64,000 nucleotides of DNA from Megalobrama amblycephala. Taxonomy: Eukaryota > Chordata > Actinopteri > Cypriniformes > Xenocyprididae. Each line of letters opens with the position of its first letter. The first letter of the stretch is position 1. The translations under genes and the position numbers were made by a program. Of the stretch, positions 13,033 to 24,790 are shown piece by piece. The stretch is taken from NCBI RefSeq assembly GCF_018812025.1, contig NC_063061.1, forward strand, positions 35,887,866 through 35,951,865, given 5' to 3'. Below the pieces are notes generated by a model. The model had not been told where the DNA came from. It worked only from the letters and a program-made list of their open reading frames with translations, and searched no databases.

Positions 13033-13100
13033 CATTCCATATATTCAGACTTTTGTTCAATATATTGAGACTTTCATTCCATATACTCAAACTTCAAATT
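13033..13100 (+). repeat. Continuation of the 21-bp minisatellite
   Basis: Three more diverged units follow the solo LTR and then decay into unique sequence. Confidence 0.85.
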
Positions 13101-13719
13101 ATAAATACAATAATTTCCTGAACGGCATGCCATGATATATATATATACATGGCGGGGACTTGGTTCTATCCATCGGTTAGTGATTGGATGTTGAGATGTG
13201 GGCGTTGTGCACAAAACTGGAGGCAAATGAACGTGAGTTTGCAGGGGTGGCGTTTAAGTGAACTAAATGATTGAAGAAGTCCTTCATATGACACCAGAAG
13301 ACTGACAATTTCACCGGAAGACATTTTGATGATTAATTATGAAGTCAAAACTTTTTATAACGATGAAACGTATGCACAGATTAAGCATTCACAATAAAAT
13401 CTATAACATGCTTTTAGAAAATACATTTCATGTCAACTTTAAAGCTTCTCTTTTGTCGACGACAGCTGGTTTAGTGGCACATGTTGCGCTCCCAAATGTG
13501 TGTTATTACTGTGAACTGAGCCACTCCAAGACATTCATTTATTTTATGTACATTCCATTTCATTTATGAAGTTCCCTAAAACATCTTTGTGTTATTGTAC
13601 ATATTGTACGTCTGTCTGTCTAAATGGCAGAGTAAGTTAATTGTAAAACAAATGATTTCGTTTGCTAATAACACACACTCCCACATGAAGGCACATGCTG
13701 TAAACGCCTTGTAAGTGAT
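13101..13719. other. Unannotated DNA
   Basis: A short (AT)n at about 13136-13146; otherwise no gene or clear repeat. Confidence 0.45.
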
Positions 13720-14250
13720 CAGACGTGATAGATGTGAATCTCCTGAGGGAAGAAACGAGTAGTGAAGTGAAGCCAGCTGCCAGCGTGTATCAGAGACTCT
13801 GGCACACACACACACGCTTAATTACAGGAGCGCAGCGAGCAAATTTAGCCAGGATGCTAACCAGAGAGGAGGAGGCAGAGGCAGTCGGGCCTGGACGGGC
13901 TCTGAGCAGGACAGAACCGCAGAGGCGACGGGGGAGGCTATTTCAGTCGGCTTCACTCTCATTATTTATCTTAGTTCGAGTCCCCGCGCTCAGGCGCAAC
14001 CTACAATTCAGCCCTGCAGATGGGCTACTCCATCAGACCCTCCCACAACACGCCAACCCACGGGCACAATTCACCTAAATATACAACACACACAACTGGA
14101 CCCTCCCACACCAGCCGCCCCACGGCCAGATCTGAGTAACGCTCGCGCTCTATAGGCCTCCAATACACACCGTCTATCTGTCCGTCTGTCTGTGACGGTG
14201 TTGGTAGAGGAGCATTAGTGGTTTTTAGGAGATCCTGTAAGAAAGTCACT
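13720..14250. other. GC-richer unique patch, function unknown
   Basis: Base composition is clearly higher in GC than on either side. It contains TTAATTA-type homeobox-like sites near 13820 and CpG-containing stretches. A 117-residue open frame (13725-14078, plus) has no recognisable domain and no flanking splice signals. It could be a conserved non-coding element or an isolated unique segment. Confidence 0.3.
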
Positions 14251-14915
14251 TAACTTTAACATTATTTTTATTAACATTAAATCGTATTTTATATTTAAAC
14301 TATAATAAAATATTGTATAAATATTATATAATATTTAATATTTGTTTCTCCTAGAAACTGAGAGCAACTATAGACTTTTGCTGACGTCATGAAATCGATT
14401 ATTTATGCAATATAATAGTATATGTTATATTATAAAAATTTTATATTTATTGTTTCATCTACGTGAGGATGGTTCCTGAAGTTTTCGTTAAATTTATTAT
14501 ATATTTTAATGTAAATAAGATGATATCATATAATTTATTGAATATTATTTTATGTATTAAATATTATTATATTTAATGTTTTTCTTTGAAATTACTGAGA
14601 GTAACTGAAGATGGTTGCTGAAATGGTCTTGAAGTCTATTTACAACTATTTTAATATATTTAATATTTATATTGGATTAAACAATATATGTTATAATAGT
14701 ATATATTGTTATAATATATTTAATAGTTATTGTTTCTACTACAAAGCATTGAAATTACTGAGAATTTTTTTTTATTAAATATATTTAAATATTTGTATTA
14801 CATTTTATAATATATTCAATATTAATATTTATGTAATATAATATTATATTAAAATATATTTATTTTTAAAGATGAAGATTATTATTGAAAATGAAGATGG
14901 TTAAAGTTGACATCA
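14251..14915. repeat. AT-rich degenerate long-unit repeat
   Basis: Three diverged blocks recur near 14350, 14590 and 14750. Each has ACTGAGAG-like or ACTGAGA sequence next to TTGTTTCT-like sequence, separated by AT-rich spacers of about 170-240 bp. The repeat is old. Confidence 0.4.
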
Positions 14916-14939
14916 ACACACACACACACACACACACAT
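14916..14939. repeat. (CA)n microsatellite
   Basis: Short perfect CA run. Confidence 0.9.
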
Positions 14940-16141
14940 AAATTAAAAATTAATCGCATACATAATTTTTGCTGTGAAAGTATTAAATATTTCAATTCAA
15001 ATGAATCAATGCAGGGTTTTTCCTGGGTCAAAAATGGTCTTCGGTGGTGACAGACATGGTCATCCACACAAACAGTAAAAAGTGCCCTACCCACGTGATC
15101 TGCGAGCCCAATACTGACAATAAAGTACCCGTCACTCTCACTGTAATTCTTTCTTGCCCTCTTTGCAAAAAAAAAAAAAAAGTGATTTTATAGCTTTGTA
15201 AGAGAAGATCCTTTTTTGCTAAATCTGAAAAGTATTAAAAAGTAGCATTTAGAAGTTATATTAACTAATAATATAATTTTCTACCATATACAATTGAATG
15301 CACCTAGCTAACAACAACTTGCTTTGTTCTGGTTTCACCTCACTCCAGTCTAAACTAACTGATTTTATAGGTAGGCCTAATTTACTACACATTGTCATTT
15401 AAATAACCTGAAAATATTGTGGATTATAAAGGCTAATTTTACTAACCACTCTTGCTAAATGGGGTAAGCACACTTATGTTCTCATTTCAGAGTTGTTCGA
15501 GTAAATGATTCATTATAGACCGTGTGGACAGATCAGTTGTTGACATGATTCATTAAAATGAATCTGTTCAAATGAGTCATTAGGTCGCGAATTGGACATT
15601 AGCGGATGTTGACGTGTTGCATGCGAATCGCGACTGTTATTAGAACATCGCAAAAGATTTGTCAACACAGAAAACACTTAACCACTGGATAGGATTTTCT
15701 TTTTGTTTACTGAAAGTGTGGTTTATGTCAGCTGCACGTGCGGGACGCCTGTCAGAAAAGATGAGGTGACGTTCTTTTGAGCACTATTCACACCCAACAG
15801 TTATTCAGGAAAGACATTCTCCGAATGCGCCTCGTGAAACATGGATTCGGTCTTACGAACTTTTAGCATTGTGTCAGTTGATTTAGATCATTATGTGTGA
15901 GGTAGAGAGAGTGCAAAGACGGTGCTTACTTTGAAGAAGAAGAGAGCTCGCGCGCACGAGGGAGGAGCTCTGCTCGTTCTGTCCGTCAGCGCAGCAGTCG
16001 TCTCCTTCCTTCATTTTACAGTCGAATGGTGGCTAGAACGGCTCCAGGTTCAAAGGTCAATACGTAATGGATTAATCTGCGTTAATTTTTATTTTTTTTC
16101 TCAGATTAATTAATCAAAATTAACGTGTTATTTTGACAGCC

Positions 16142-16144
<3 letters not shown>
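14940..16144. other. Unannotated DNA ending in a possible hAT-like terminus
   Basis: An A-run lies at about 15166-15181. The right end (about 16060-16144) reads TTAATTAATCAAAATTAACG then GACAGCCCTAA. This is a pattern I associate with a widespread fish dispersed repeat whose terminus is TTAGGGCTGTC. The left end was not located. 15880-16030 is somewhat GC-rich, without a gene. Confidence 0.4.

Positions 16145-16210
<66 letters not shown>
16145..16210. repeat. (TA)n microsatellite
   Basis: About 33 perfect TA units, directly after the GACAGCCCTAA terminus. Confidence 0.95.
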
Positions 16211-16213
<3 letters not shown>

Positions 16214-16854
16214 TAAAGATACCAAAGTCTGAGAGCTCAATATGAACTCAAAAATTTGACGCAGTGTAAATTCTATATATCGTGAGTTGTGTAAGAGCAA
16301 ACTTTAAGCAATAACATTTCCTGTTGCATTATAAATAAATGTGTGAGTATTTTCAAGAACGTTATTGAGTATATAAACACATTAAATGGATGTTAGAATG
16401 TAATTTTGCAGGATTTTGCAGGACTTTTACTGGAGTCTCATTTATAAAAAAAAACAAAAAAACAGTTTTTGCGCTGTGATGGTCGTCACATAAGGAAGCC
16501 AGTCTGGGGTTACCTTTGGATTCATCTGTTGATATATTGGCTAGATGAAGTGTTTTCACACTTACGCTGAGCTGTGGGTTTTCTGATGTTACTTAAGTGG
16601 AACATTAGTGAGTGTTTGATTAGTGTTGGTGAGTTATAGCTAACGGCTGTTGACCAGCACCACGTCCACCCACTGTGTGCTCCGTACAGATGCCCTCACA
16701 TCTCGCTCTCTCTTTCATTTTATTTTTGCTCTTAGCTTTTATATATTGACTTGAAATGAATTGACTGTAATTATCGCTCTCTTACTGTCTTTTCCTGGAT
16801 TTTCCTTCCTCAGAACTCATGAATCTGTTGCTGCCTGGGAAGTTTCCTTCTTAT
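16211..16854. other. Unannotated DNA
   Basis: No gene or recognised repeat. An A-rich run is at about 16446-16462. Confidence 0.45.
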
Positions 16855-17110
16855 TAAAATGATGTCAACATTGATAATAATCAGACATTTTCTGAAGGAT
16901 CATGTGACACTGAAGACTGGAGTAATGATGCTGAAAATTCAGCTTTGATCACAGGAATAAATTACATTTTAATATATATTTGAATAGAAAACTTATTTTA
17001 AATTGTAATAATATTTCAAAATATTACTGTTTTTACTGTATTTTTCATCAAATAACTACAGCCTTGATGAGCCGAAGCAACTTCTTTCAAAAACATAAAA
17101 TCTCAATCTT
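16855..17110 (+). mobile_element. Dispersed cyprinid-type repeat, copy 1
   Basis: Contains the block GGATCATGTGACACTGAAGA followed by AATTCAGCTTTGATCACAGG and ends near TTCTTTCAAAAACAT. The same block occurs at 33640-33955 and, truncated, at 54155-54228, all on the plus strand. I recognise it as a very common repeat in carp-like fish but do not name the family. Confidence 0.7.
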
Positions 17111-17207
17111 TTGAACACTAGTGTACATTTACAGTAGTGAACTACTAAATTTCTGCATCAGTTTCTATAGTTAAAGTATAACAGGGGAAGTGTATACTCT
17201 AATCTTT

Positions 17208-17256
<49 letters not shown>

Positions 17257-17572
17257 GAACTGGATGTTTATCGACCCCAGGGCATTATTTGCATCCATCT
17301 CTCTGTTAAAACTTCATGTGAATTGAGCTGCACGTCTGTATATGCATCGCAGCGAGGAGAGATTGTGGAGGAAGTTTCTCTGATGAGCTTGTGGAGGTGA
17401 GATGCCTGATGGTCTTCCGTCAGTAATGAGCAGATAATGCACACGCATCCGAATGTACAGGCCTATAAACCATAACGGCTTCATTAAATCGGAGCAGCTG
17501 TAATTGATACATGCACATTCAATATAAATCTCCTCATGCACTGATACTGACCTCACATGCACAAAAACACCC
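17111..17572. other. Unannotated DNA with a (GT)n microsatellite
   Basis: A perfect GT run at about 17211-17254; the remainder shows no gene. Confidence 0.6.
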
Positions 17573-18543
17573 TTAAAGGTGCCCTCGAATGAAAAATTGA
17601 ATTTATCTTGGCATAGTTAAATAACAAGAGTTCAGTACATGGAAATGACATACAGTGAGTCTCAAACTCCATTGTTTCCTCCTTCTTATATAAATCTCAT
17701 TTGTTTAAAAGACCTCAGAAGAACAGGCGAATCTCAACATAACACCGACTGTTACGTAACAGTCGGGGTGTACGCCCCCAATATTTGCATATGCCAGCCC
17801 ACGTTTCCAACATTATAAAAGGCATTAGACAAGGGCAGCCAGTATTAACATCTGGATGTGCACAACCAAATCATCAGACTAGGTAAGCAAGCAAGAACAA
17901 CAGTGAAAAATGGCAGATGGAGCAATAATAACTGACATGATCCATGATAACATGATATTTTTAGTGATATTTGTAAATTGCCTTTCTAAATGTTTCGTTA
18001 GCATGTTGCTAATGTACTGTTAAATGTGGTTAAAGTTACCATCGGTTATTACTGTATTCACGGAGACAAGAGAGCCGTCGCTATTTTAATTTTTAAACAC
18101 TTGCAGTCTGTATAATTCATAAACACAACTTCATTCTTTATAAATCTCTCCAACAGAGTAGCATTAGCCGTTAGCCACGGAGCACTATCAAACTCATTCA
18201 AAATCAGAAGTAAACAATATAACAGTATACAATACTCACATAATCCGACGCATGCATGACGAACACTTTGTAAAGATCCATTTTGAGGGTTATATTAGCT
18301 GTGTAAACTTTGTTAAGGCACTGTTTAAGGCAAGCGCGAGCTCTGTGGGCGTGGACCACGGGATTTAAAGGGGCCGCAGCATAAAATCGGCGCGTTTATA
18401 ATGATGCCCCAAAATAGGCAGTTAAAAAAATTAATAAAAAAAAAATCTATGGGGTATTTTGATCTGAAACTTCACAGACACATTCAGGGGACACCTTAGA
18501 CTTATATTACATCTTTTAAAAACATAATCTAGGGCACCTTTAA
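17573..18543. mobile_element. TTAA-flanked inverted-repeat element, family 3
   Basis: 971 bp with TTAA at both ends. The left terminus is AAAGGTGCCCTCGAATG and the complement of the right end is AAAGGTGCCCTAGATTATG. The interior has a CGCCCCC box next to an ATTTGCAT octamer (17784-17791). The block GGGGTATTTTGATCTGAAAC near the right end matches the same block (GGGGTATTTTGAGCTGAAAC) in family 2 at about 1968-1988, so families 2 and 3 are related. No transposase is encoded. Confidence 0.8.
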
Positions 18544-18920
18544 GAAAAGAAAAACTCACAGAGCACAATTTGAAACAACATCAATTTAATATAATATATA
18601 CTGTACAAATATATATAAATTCGCTGATGTGAGTCTTTTTAAATTCATTATTATTAGGATTATTAATGATGACAAAAATACTCTAATTATTCAAGATTAT
18701 TATTACTACATTTAGCATTAATTTAATACATTTAAAATTCTGTACATTTCAATATCCCTGGATAAATAAATGTGAAAATTTAAAGCAATCAGTGACGATA
18801 ATAACATTCTCTTAGACAGTGATGAGATTTAATGGAGATTTTTGTCTTCTGCTTCTCAGATGTTTCTCCAGAGAAAAGATCCCAGTAATCTCACATTTCT
18901 CCGAGAGATCTCAACCATGG
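18544..18920. other. AT-rich unannotated DNA
   Basis: No gene or repeat boundary recognised. Confidence 0.45.
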
Positions 18921-20219
18921 CTGTATCCAAAATCACTTGCTCTCTTGAGTAGATACTTATTTTGAATGAGTTCTTACTTTGCAAGTGCTAAAAAGAGTAT
19001 GTTCTATGTAGTATGAATGTGTGTAATCTGGACGTATTACATCCGCCATGTTGTTACTGTCACATGACCTACAAGCGCCAGTTGCGTCACTTCACTGCCA
19101 GTCTAAAAATCCTCTCCATGGCCTCATGGGATAGTAAAGTGTCTGTCGTGTGCACAGTTCAGAATCTCACCGGAGCTAGTAGGTCATCCGGGTACTTTTT
19201 GCATACTCTTTTATGAGTACTGTGAATTCAGACATACTTCTTTTGTCACATCCCTTACAAAAAATAAGTATAATTCAAGTTAATTTTATTAAGTATTCTT
19301 AAGTAAAGCTCAAGTATATTTTTAAGTATACTTTATGTAATAAGTATACTAATATCATTTTACTAGTAGTATACTTGTAAGTGTACTATTTCAATACAAA
19401 TTGGCCCACTTTTTAGTGTATGAAAAGTATACTTTAAGTTTTAAGTGTAACAGTAGTAAACTTAGGTACACAACTAGTTTACAACTACGTTTTTTGTTTG
19501 TACTGCAACTATACTACAAGTGAACTTATAGGTATGCTGATAGTTAACTAGTCAAATACTTGTAGTACATCTTTAGTTTATGAAAGTACACTCCGAAGTA
19601 TACTCTCAGTAAACTACTAGTTTAGTAGTTTTATACAGCAAGTATACTTCTAAGTGTTCTTTAAGTGCACTTAACATCATACTTATAGTTTACTATTTAT
19701 GTTATTTTTGCACTTTAAGTATACTACTATGTTCCTGTTTAGGTATTCATTTGTATACTTGAAATACACCTTTAACTCTACATTAAGTAGATTTGAAGTA
19801 AATTAAAAAATAATTCAGATACTTAGAATTAGGAACATATTTGTTTTCTTTAATCAATATTTTCAAACAATTTAAGTTTATAAGATAGTAAGTAAAACTA
19901 TGTAAAAGTATTTAACAGGCTACTCTATCAAAAGAGTAAACGCAACTACACGCCAAGTATACTTAGAATACTTAATTATACTTTTAAGTATATCTCAATC
20001 AAAAGATTAAGTACAAGTATAGGCCAAATATAGTTAGACTTTTCTGTCAAGTATACTTAAGTGTAATTTTAAGTATATTTCTGAGAAGTACATAAATAAG
20101 TACTATTAGTATACTTTAAAATAAGTATACTAATAGCACACTTGTATAAACTTCTTTTTTGTAAGGGATACCAATTTTTGCCTGCTATATAGTAATGAAG
20201 TATGTGATTTTGGACACAG
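18921..20219. mobile_element. Inverted-repeat element interrupted by a second element
   Basis: Termini are CTGTATCCAAAATCAC on the left and, in complement, CTGTGTCCAAAATCAC on the right. The continuous element would be about 380 bp. It is split by the TATAC-rich element at 19251-20168. The left part holds an open frame (19013-19216) with no domain. Confidence 0.65.
19251..20168. mobile_element. TATAC-rich inverted-repeat element nested in another element
   Basis: Bounded by TCCCTTACAAAAAA and its complement TTTTTTGTAAGGGA. The interior is a dense series of AAGTATACT and AGTATACTT variants spaced irregularly over about 900 bp, so the strands can fold in many ways. No coding capacity. Confidence 0.7.
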
Positions 20220-20410
20220 ATTTGTCAAGATACCAAAGTTTGCAATCAAAAGTCAGAGATCTCGATAGGAACTCAAATATTTCTCATCAAATGATCTGAT
20301 GATTTGTTTTAAAGCTCTTTACACTTAATGGATGACAGGTAGTGTCTGTTTTTATTTTTCTAAGGACTGATTGGAGGAACAAAATTGAGACTTAATGAAA
20401 CATACTAAGG

Positions 20411-20645
20411 CCTGGTTTCACAGACGGGGCTTAGCCTAAGCCAGGATTAGGCCTTAGTTCAGTTTGGGCATTTAAGTAACTTTTATAAAGGTGTCTTAGA
20501 AAAAAATATTACTGATGTGCATCTTGAGACAAAACAATTGCACTGACATATTTTTAGATATCTCAGAGCAAGTTTCTTTCAGTTGAAACAGTTCAAACAT
20601 GCATTTTAGTCTAGGACTAGCTTAAGCCTTGTTTGTGAAACCGGT
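20411..20645. mobile_element. Short MITE with GGTTTCACA termini
   Basis: About 235 bp. The left arm CCTGGTTTCACAGACGGGGC is matched by the complement of the right arm (ACCGGTTTCACAAACAAGGC), and the inner TTAGCCTAAGCC is paired with TTAAGC-type sequence. It has no coding capacity. Confidence 0.75.
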
Positions 20646-21762
20646 GGTATGTGAATTTGTATATAATGCTTACATAAATCTTGCATTTAATTCAATGAGT
20701 CAATCTGCACATGAATGGATTTACAAATGATTCATTGGAAATTCATTCTGTTCATCGTTCATTGTGTTTAGAATCAGTTGGGCCATCAGTATATTTCTTA
20801 CAATTCAGAGAAGCGTAATCCTACACAGTATTTCTTGGCATGATTGCGAGATCTCTACGGCCTCCCTGTAGGCGACGGCAGCTCATCATAACTCTCGTAG
20901 ACTGGCGTGTGTGTTGTCACCGGTCCCAGTAAGTGATGAAGAGAGAGGTGTGTTTAGTGAGTCTGCTGTGGTGACAGTCTCTAATCAGCTCGGGTTTGAG
21001 GGCATGTCTGCTCTGCCCAAAGGCAAAGTCTATGCTCTGGGACCACCAATATTATTTAATTTCTCTTTCTGGCTCTCTCTCAGTCTCTATCTGTGTTGTT
21101 TCTAAGCAAATAATGACCAGTGACATGACCTTGTTTACCTACGGTCACTGAGGAACGTACGAGACATGAACCAATATAAAGCTAGACTCGTGTCATCATA
21201 GAACTAGTGCTGGTTTCTCTTATACTCTTAAAGTAAGTATGAAATAAAAATAGAGTCCGTTTACTTTCTTAATACATGATTCTGGCCTCATTGCCACTAC
21301 ACTTTAGCATACTTTTGATGGAATTCTTAAAGAGTACTTATTATGGAAATGATTCACAAGCGTGTGCATGATTCATCAGTGCGTGTTGGTCTTTTTTATA
21401 GTTACTGAGTTGCTATGGTTCATTATATTACATCTGTTTTTTGGTTTCTGGGTTCTTTAAAGTGCTAGTATAGACGTTTCAGGGGTTTACGGTTAGTGTG
21501 GTTAGTATGGGTTAGTTAGCCCCTGCTGGTATAGGTGCTCTAACTACAATATTAAAGGGGCAAATAGCATCTTTCTCCATTGACAGCCATTGAAAAGAAG
21601 AAAAATTTTTTTTGCCAGCAACATATACAGTAAATCACAAAAATATTATATATTATAGTGAAAATATTATAGTGATGTTTTTGCAACTGCTTGTTTTTTG
21701 TGTTTCAGGGCGCTTAATCAGTATTTGTGTTTGTTCTAGACTATGCAATCACACTGCATTTG
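20646..21762. other. Unannotated DNA
   Basis: No gene recognised. A TTAAAGGGGCAAATAGC stretch at about 21570 looks like a TTAA-type terminus without a partner. Confidence 0.4.
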
Positions 21763-21948
21763 AAGATATTTTTAATGAAACCTGAGAGATTTCTGTTCCT
21801 CCATTGAAAGTCTATTCACCCAAAACTCTGACACTCCAACACGTTCGTAAAGAGATTGTAAAATAATTCCATATATGAGCGTTTAAATCTTCTAAAGAGA
21901 CTCAATCGCTTTATATGATGATCAGATTTAATCTAGGCCATGTTTAAA
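21763..21948 (-). mobile_element. Element flank of array 2 (TTAA family 1, truncated)
   Basis: Contains AAGATATTTTTAATGAAACC and TTCTGTTCCTCCATTGAAAG, the inverted equivalents of the region at 8500-8530 and of the element at 36091-36582. The TTAA terminus on this side is missing. Confidence 0.65.
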
Positions 21949-24556
21949 TTGGTTCTTGCTGAAGCTCAAACGTGCTGCGTAACATGAGAATGAACCTCAT
22001 TGGTTCTTGCTGAAGCTCAAACGTGCTGCGTAACACGAGAATGAACCTCATTGGTTCTTGCTGAAGCTCAAACGTGCTGCGTAACACGAGAATGAACCTC
22101 ATTGGTTCTTGCGGAAGCTCAAATGTGCTGCGTAACACGAGAATCAACCTCATTGGTTCTTAAGGAAGCTCAAACGCGCTGCGTAACACGAGAATGAACC
22201 TCACTGGTTCTTAAGGAAGCTCAAACGCGCTGCGTAACACGAGAATGAACCTCATTGGTTCTTGCGGAAGCTCAAACGCGCTGCGTAACACGAGAATGAA
22301 CCTCATTGGTTCTTGCGGAAGCTCAAACGTGCTGCGTAACACGAGAATGAACCTCATTGGTTCTTGCTGAAGCTCAAACGTGCTGCGTAACACGAGAATG
22401 AACCTCATTGGTTCTTTCTGAAGCTCAAACGTGCTGCGTAACACGAGAATGAACCTCATTGGTTCTTGCGGAAGCTCAAATGTGCTGCGTAACACGAGAA
22501 TGAACCTCATTGGTTCTTAAGGAAGCTCAAACGCGCTGCGTAACACGAGAATGAACCTCATTGGTTCTTGCGGAAGCTCAAACGCGCTGCGTAACACGAG
22601 AATGAACCTCATTGGTTCTTGCGGAAGCTCAAATGTGCTGCGTAACACGAGAATGAACCTCATTGGTTCTTGCTGAAGCTCAAACGTGCTGCGTAACACG
22701 AGAATGAACCTCATTGGTTCTTGCGGAAGCTCAAATGTGCTGCGTAACACGAGAATGAACCTCATTGGTTCTTAAGGAAGCTCAAACGCGCTGCGTAACA
22801 CGAGAATGAACCTCATTGGTTCTTGCGGAAGCTCAAACGCGCTGCGTAACACGAGAATGAACCTCATTGGTTCTTGCGGAAGCTCAAACGCGCTGCGTAA
22901 CACGAGAATGAACCTCATTGGTTCTTGCGGAAGCTCAAACGCGCTGCGTAACACGAGAATGAACCTCATTGGTTCTAGTTGAAGCTCAAACGTGCTGCGT
23001 AACATGAGAATGAACCTCATTGGTTCTTGCTGAAGCTCAAACGTGCTGCGTAACACGAGAATGAACCTCATTGGTTCTTGCTGAAGCTCAAATGTGCTGC
23101 GTAACACGAGAATGAACCTCATTGGTTCTTGCGGAAGCTCAAACGCGCTGCGTAACACGAGAATGAACCTCATTGGTTCTTGCGGAAGCTCAAATGTGCT
23201 GCGTAACACGAGAATGAACCTCATTGGTTCTTAAGGAAGCTCAAACGCGCTGCGTAACACGAGAATGAACCTCATTGGTTCTAGTTGAAGCTCAAATGTG
23301 CTGCGTAACACGAGAATGAACCTCATTGGTTCTTAAGGAAGCTCAAACGCGCTGCGTAACACGAGAATGAACCTCATTGGTTCTTGCTGAAGCTCAAACG
23401 TGCTGCGTAACACGAGAATGAACCTCATTGGTTCTTGCTGAAGCTCAAATGTGCTGCGTAACACGAGAATGAACCTCATTGGTTCTTGCGGAAGCTCAAA
23501 TGCGCTGCGTAACACGAGAATGAACCTCATTGGTTCTTAAGGAAGCTCAAACGTGCTGCGTAACACGAGAATGAACCTCACTGGTTCTTGCGGAAGCTCA
23601 AACGCACTGCGTAACACGAGAATGAACCTCATTGGTTCTTGCGGAAGCTCAAACGTGCTGCGTAACACGAGAATGAACCTCATTGGTTCTTGCGGAAGCT
23701 CAAACGCGCTGCGTAACACGAGAATGAACCTCATTGGTTCTTGCTGAAGCTCAAAAGTGCTGCGTAACACGAGAATGAACCTCATTGGTTCTTGCGGAAG
23801 CTCAAACGCGCTGCGTAACACGAGAATGAACCTCATTGGTTCTTGCTGAAGCTCAAATGTGCTGCGTAACACGAGAATGAACCTCATTGGTTCTTGCGGA
23901 AGCTCAAACGCGCTGCGTAACACGAGAATGAACCTCATTGGTTCTTAAGGAAGCTCAAACGTGCTGCGTAACACGAGAATGAACCTCACTGGTTCTTGCT
24001 GAAGCTCAAACGCACTGCGTAACACAAGAATGAACCTCATTGGTTCTTGCGGAAGCTCAAATGTGCTGCGTAACACGAGAATGAACCTCATTGGTTCTTA
24101 AGGAAGCTCAAACGCGCTGCGTAACACGAGAATGAACCTCATTGGTTCTATTTGAAGCTCAAACGTGCTGCGTAACACGAGAATGAACCTCATTGGTTCT
24201 TGCTGAAGCTCAAACGTGCTGCGTAACACGAGAATGAACCTCATTGGTTCTTGCTGAAGCTCAAATGTGCTGCGTAACACGAGAATGAACCTCATTGGTT
24301 CTTGCGGAAGCTCAAACGCGCTGCGTAACACGAGAATGAACCTCATTGGTTCTTAAGGAAGCTCAAACGTGCTGCGTAACACGAGAATGAACCTCACTGG
24401 TTCTTGCGGAAGCTCAAACGCACTGCGTAACACAAGAATGAACCTCATTGGTTCTTAAGGAAGCTCAAACGCGCTGCGTAACACGAGAATGAACCTCATT
24501 GGTTCTTGCTGAAACTCAAACGCGCTGCGTAACACGAGAATGAACCTCATTGGTTT
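21949..24556 (-). repeat. 51-bp minisatellite, array 2, inverted (about 51 units)
   Basis: The same unit as 6229-8330 in the opposite orientation. The main unit variants differ at GCTGAAGC, GCGGAAGC and TAAGGAAGC, and at AACGTGCTG, AACGCGCTG and AAATGTGCTG. TAAGGAAGC units recur at intervals that are whole multiples of the unit (for example 22514 to 22769 and 24098 to 24352, both about five units), indicating higher-order repeats. Each unit carries an inverted CCAAT box (TCATTGGTT). Open frames on the minus strand are repeat artefacts. Confidence 0.95.
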
Positions 24557-24790
24557 TCATGCTTGAGCTTCCTTTACCAAACTTCAATGCTGTAAACACT
24601 TCACTGATCAAGAAGAAATGGTTTTATTACTCACTTCTTATTTAGAACCTTTAAAAGGACAGTTCATCTAAAAATAAACATTCTGTCACAATTTACTCCC
24701 TCTCATGTCATTCCAAACCCGTCTTACTTTCTTCTGCAAAACACAAAATATGATATTTTGAAGAACGTTGGGGCTCAAAAACACTGACTT
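24557..24790. mobile_element. Partial TTAA family 1 terminus after array 2
   Basis: At 24651 the sequence reads TTAAAAGGACAGTTCATCT followed by AAAAATAAACATTCTGTCA, a diverged family 1 end. Its partner end is absent. It may be the outer end of the element that holds array 2 or a separate fragment. Confidence 0.5.

Noticed and set aside
12522..13040. 172-codon minus-strand frame
   Set aside because: It spans the solo LTR and its junctions with the minisatellite; no gag, pol or other domain is visible.
13725..14078. 117-codon plus-strand frame
   Set aside because: No recognisable domain; GC-rich sequence keeps frames open by chance. Kept only as a unique GC-rich patch.
21944..24346. The same repeating peptide on the minus strand
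   Set aside because: Inverted copy of the same minisatellite; an artefact for the same reason.
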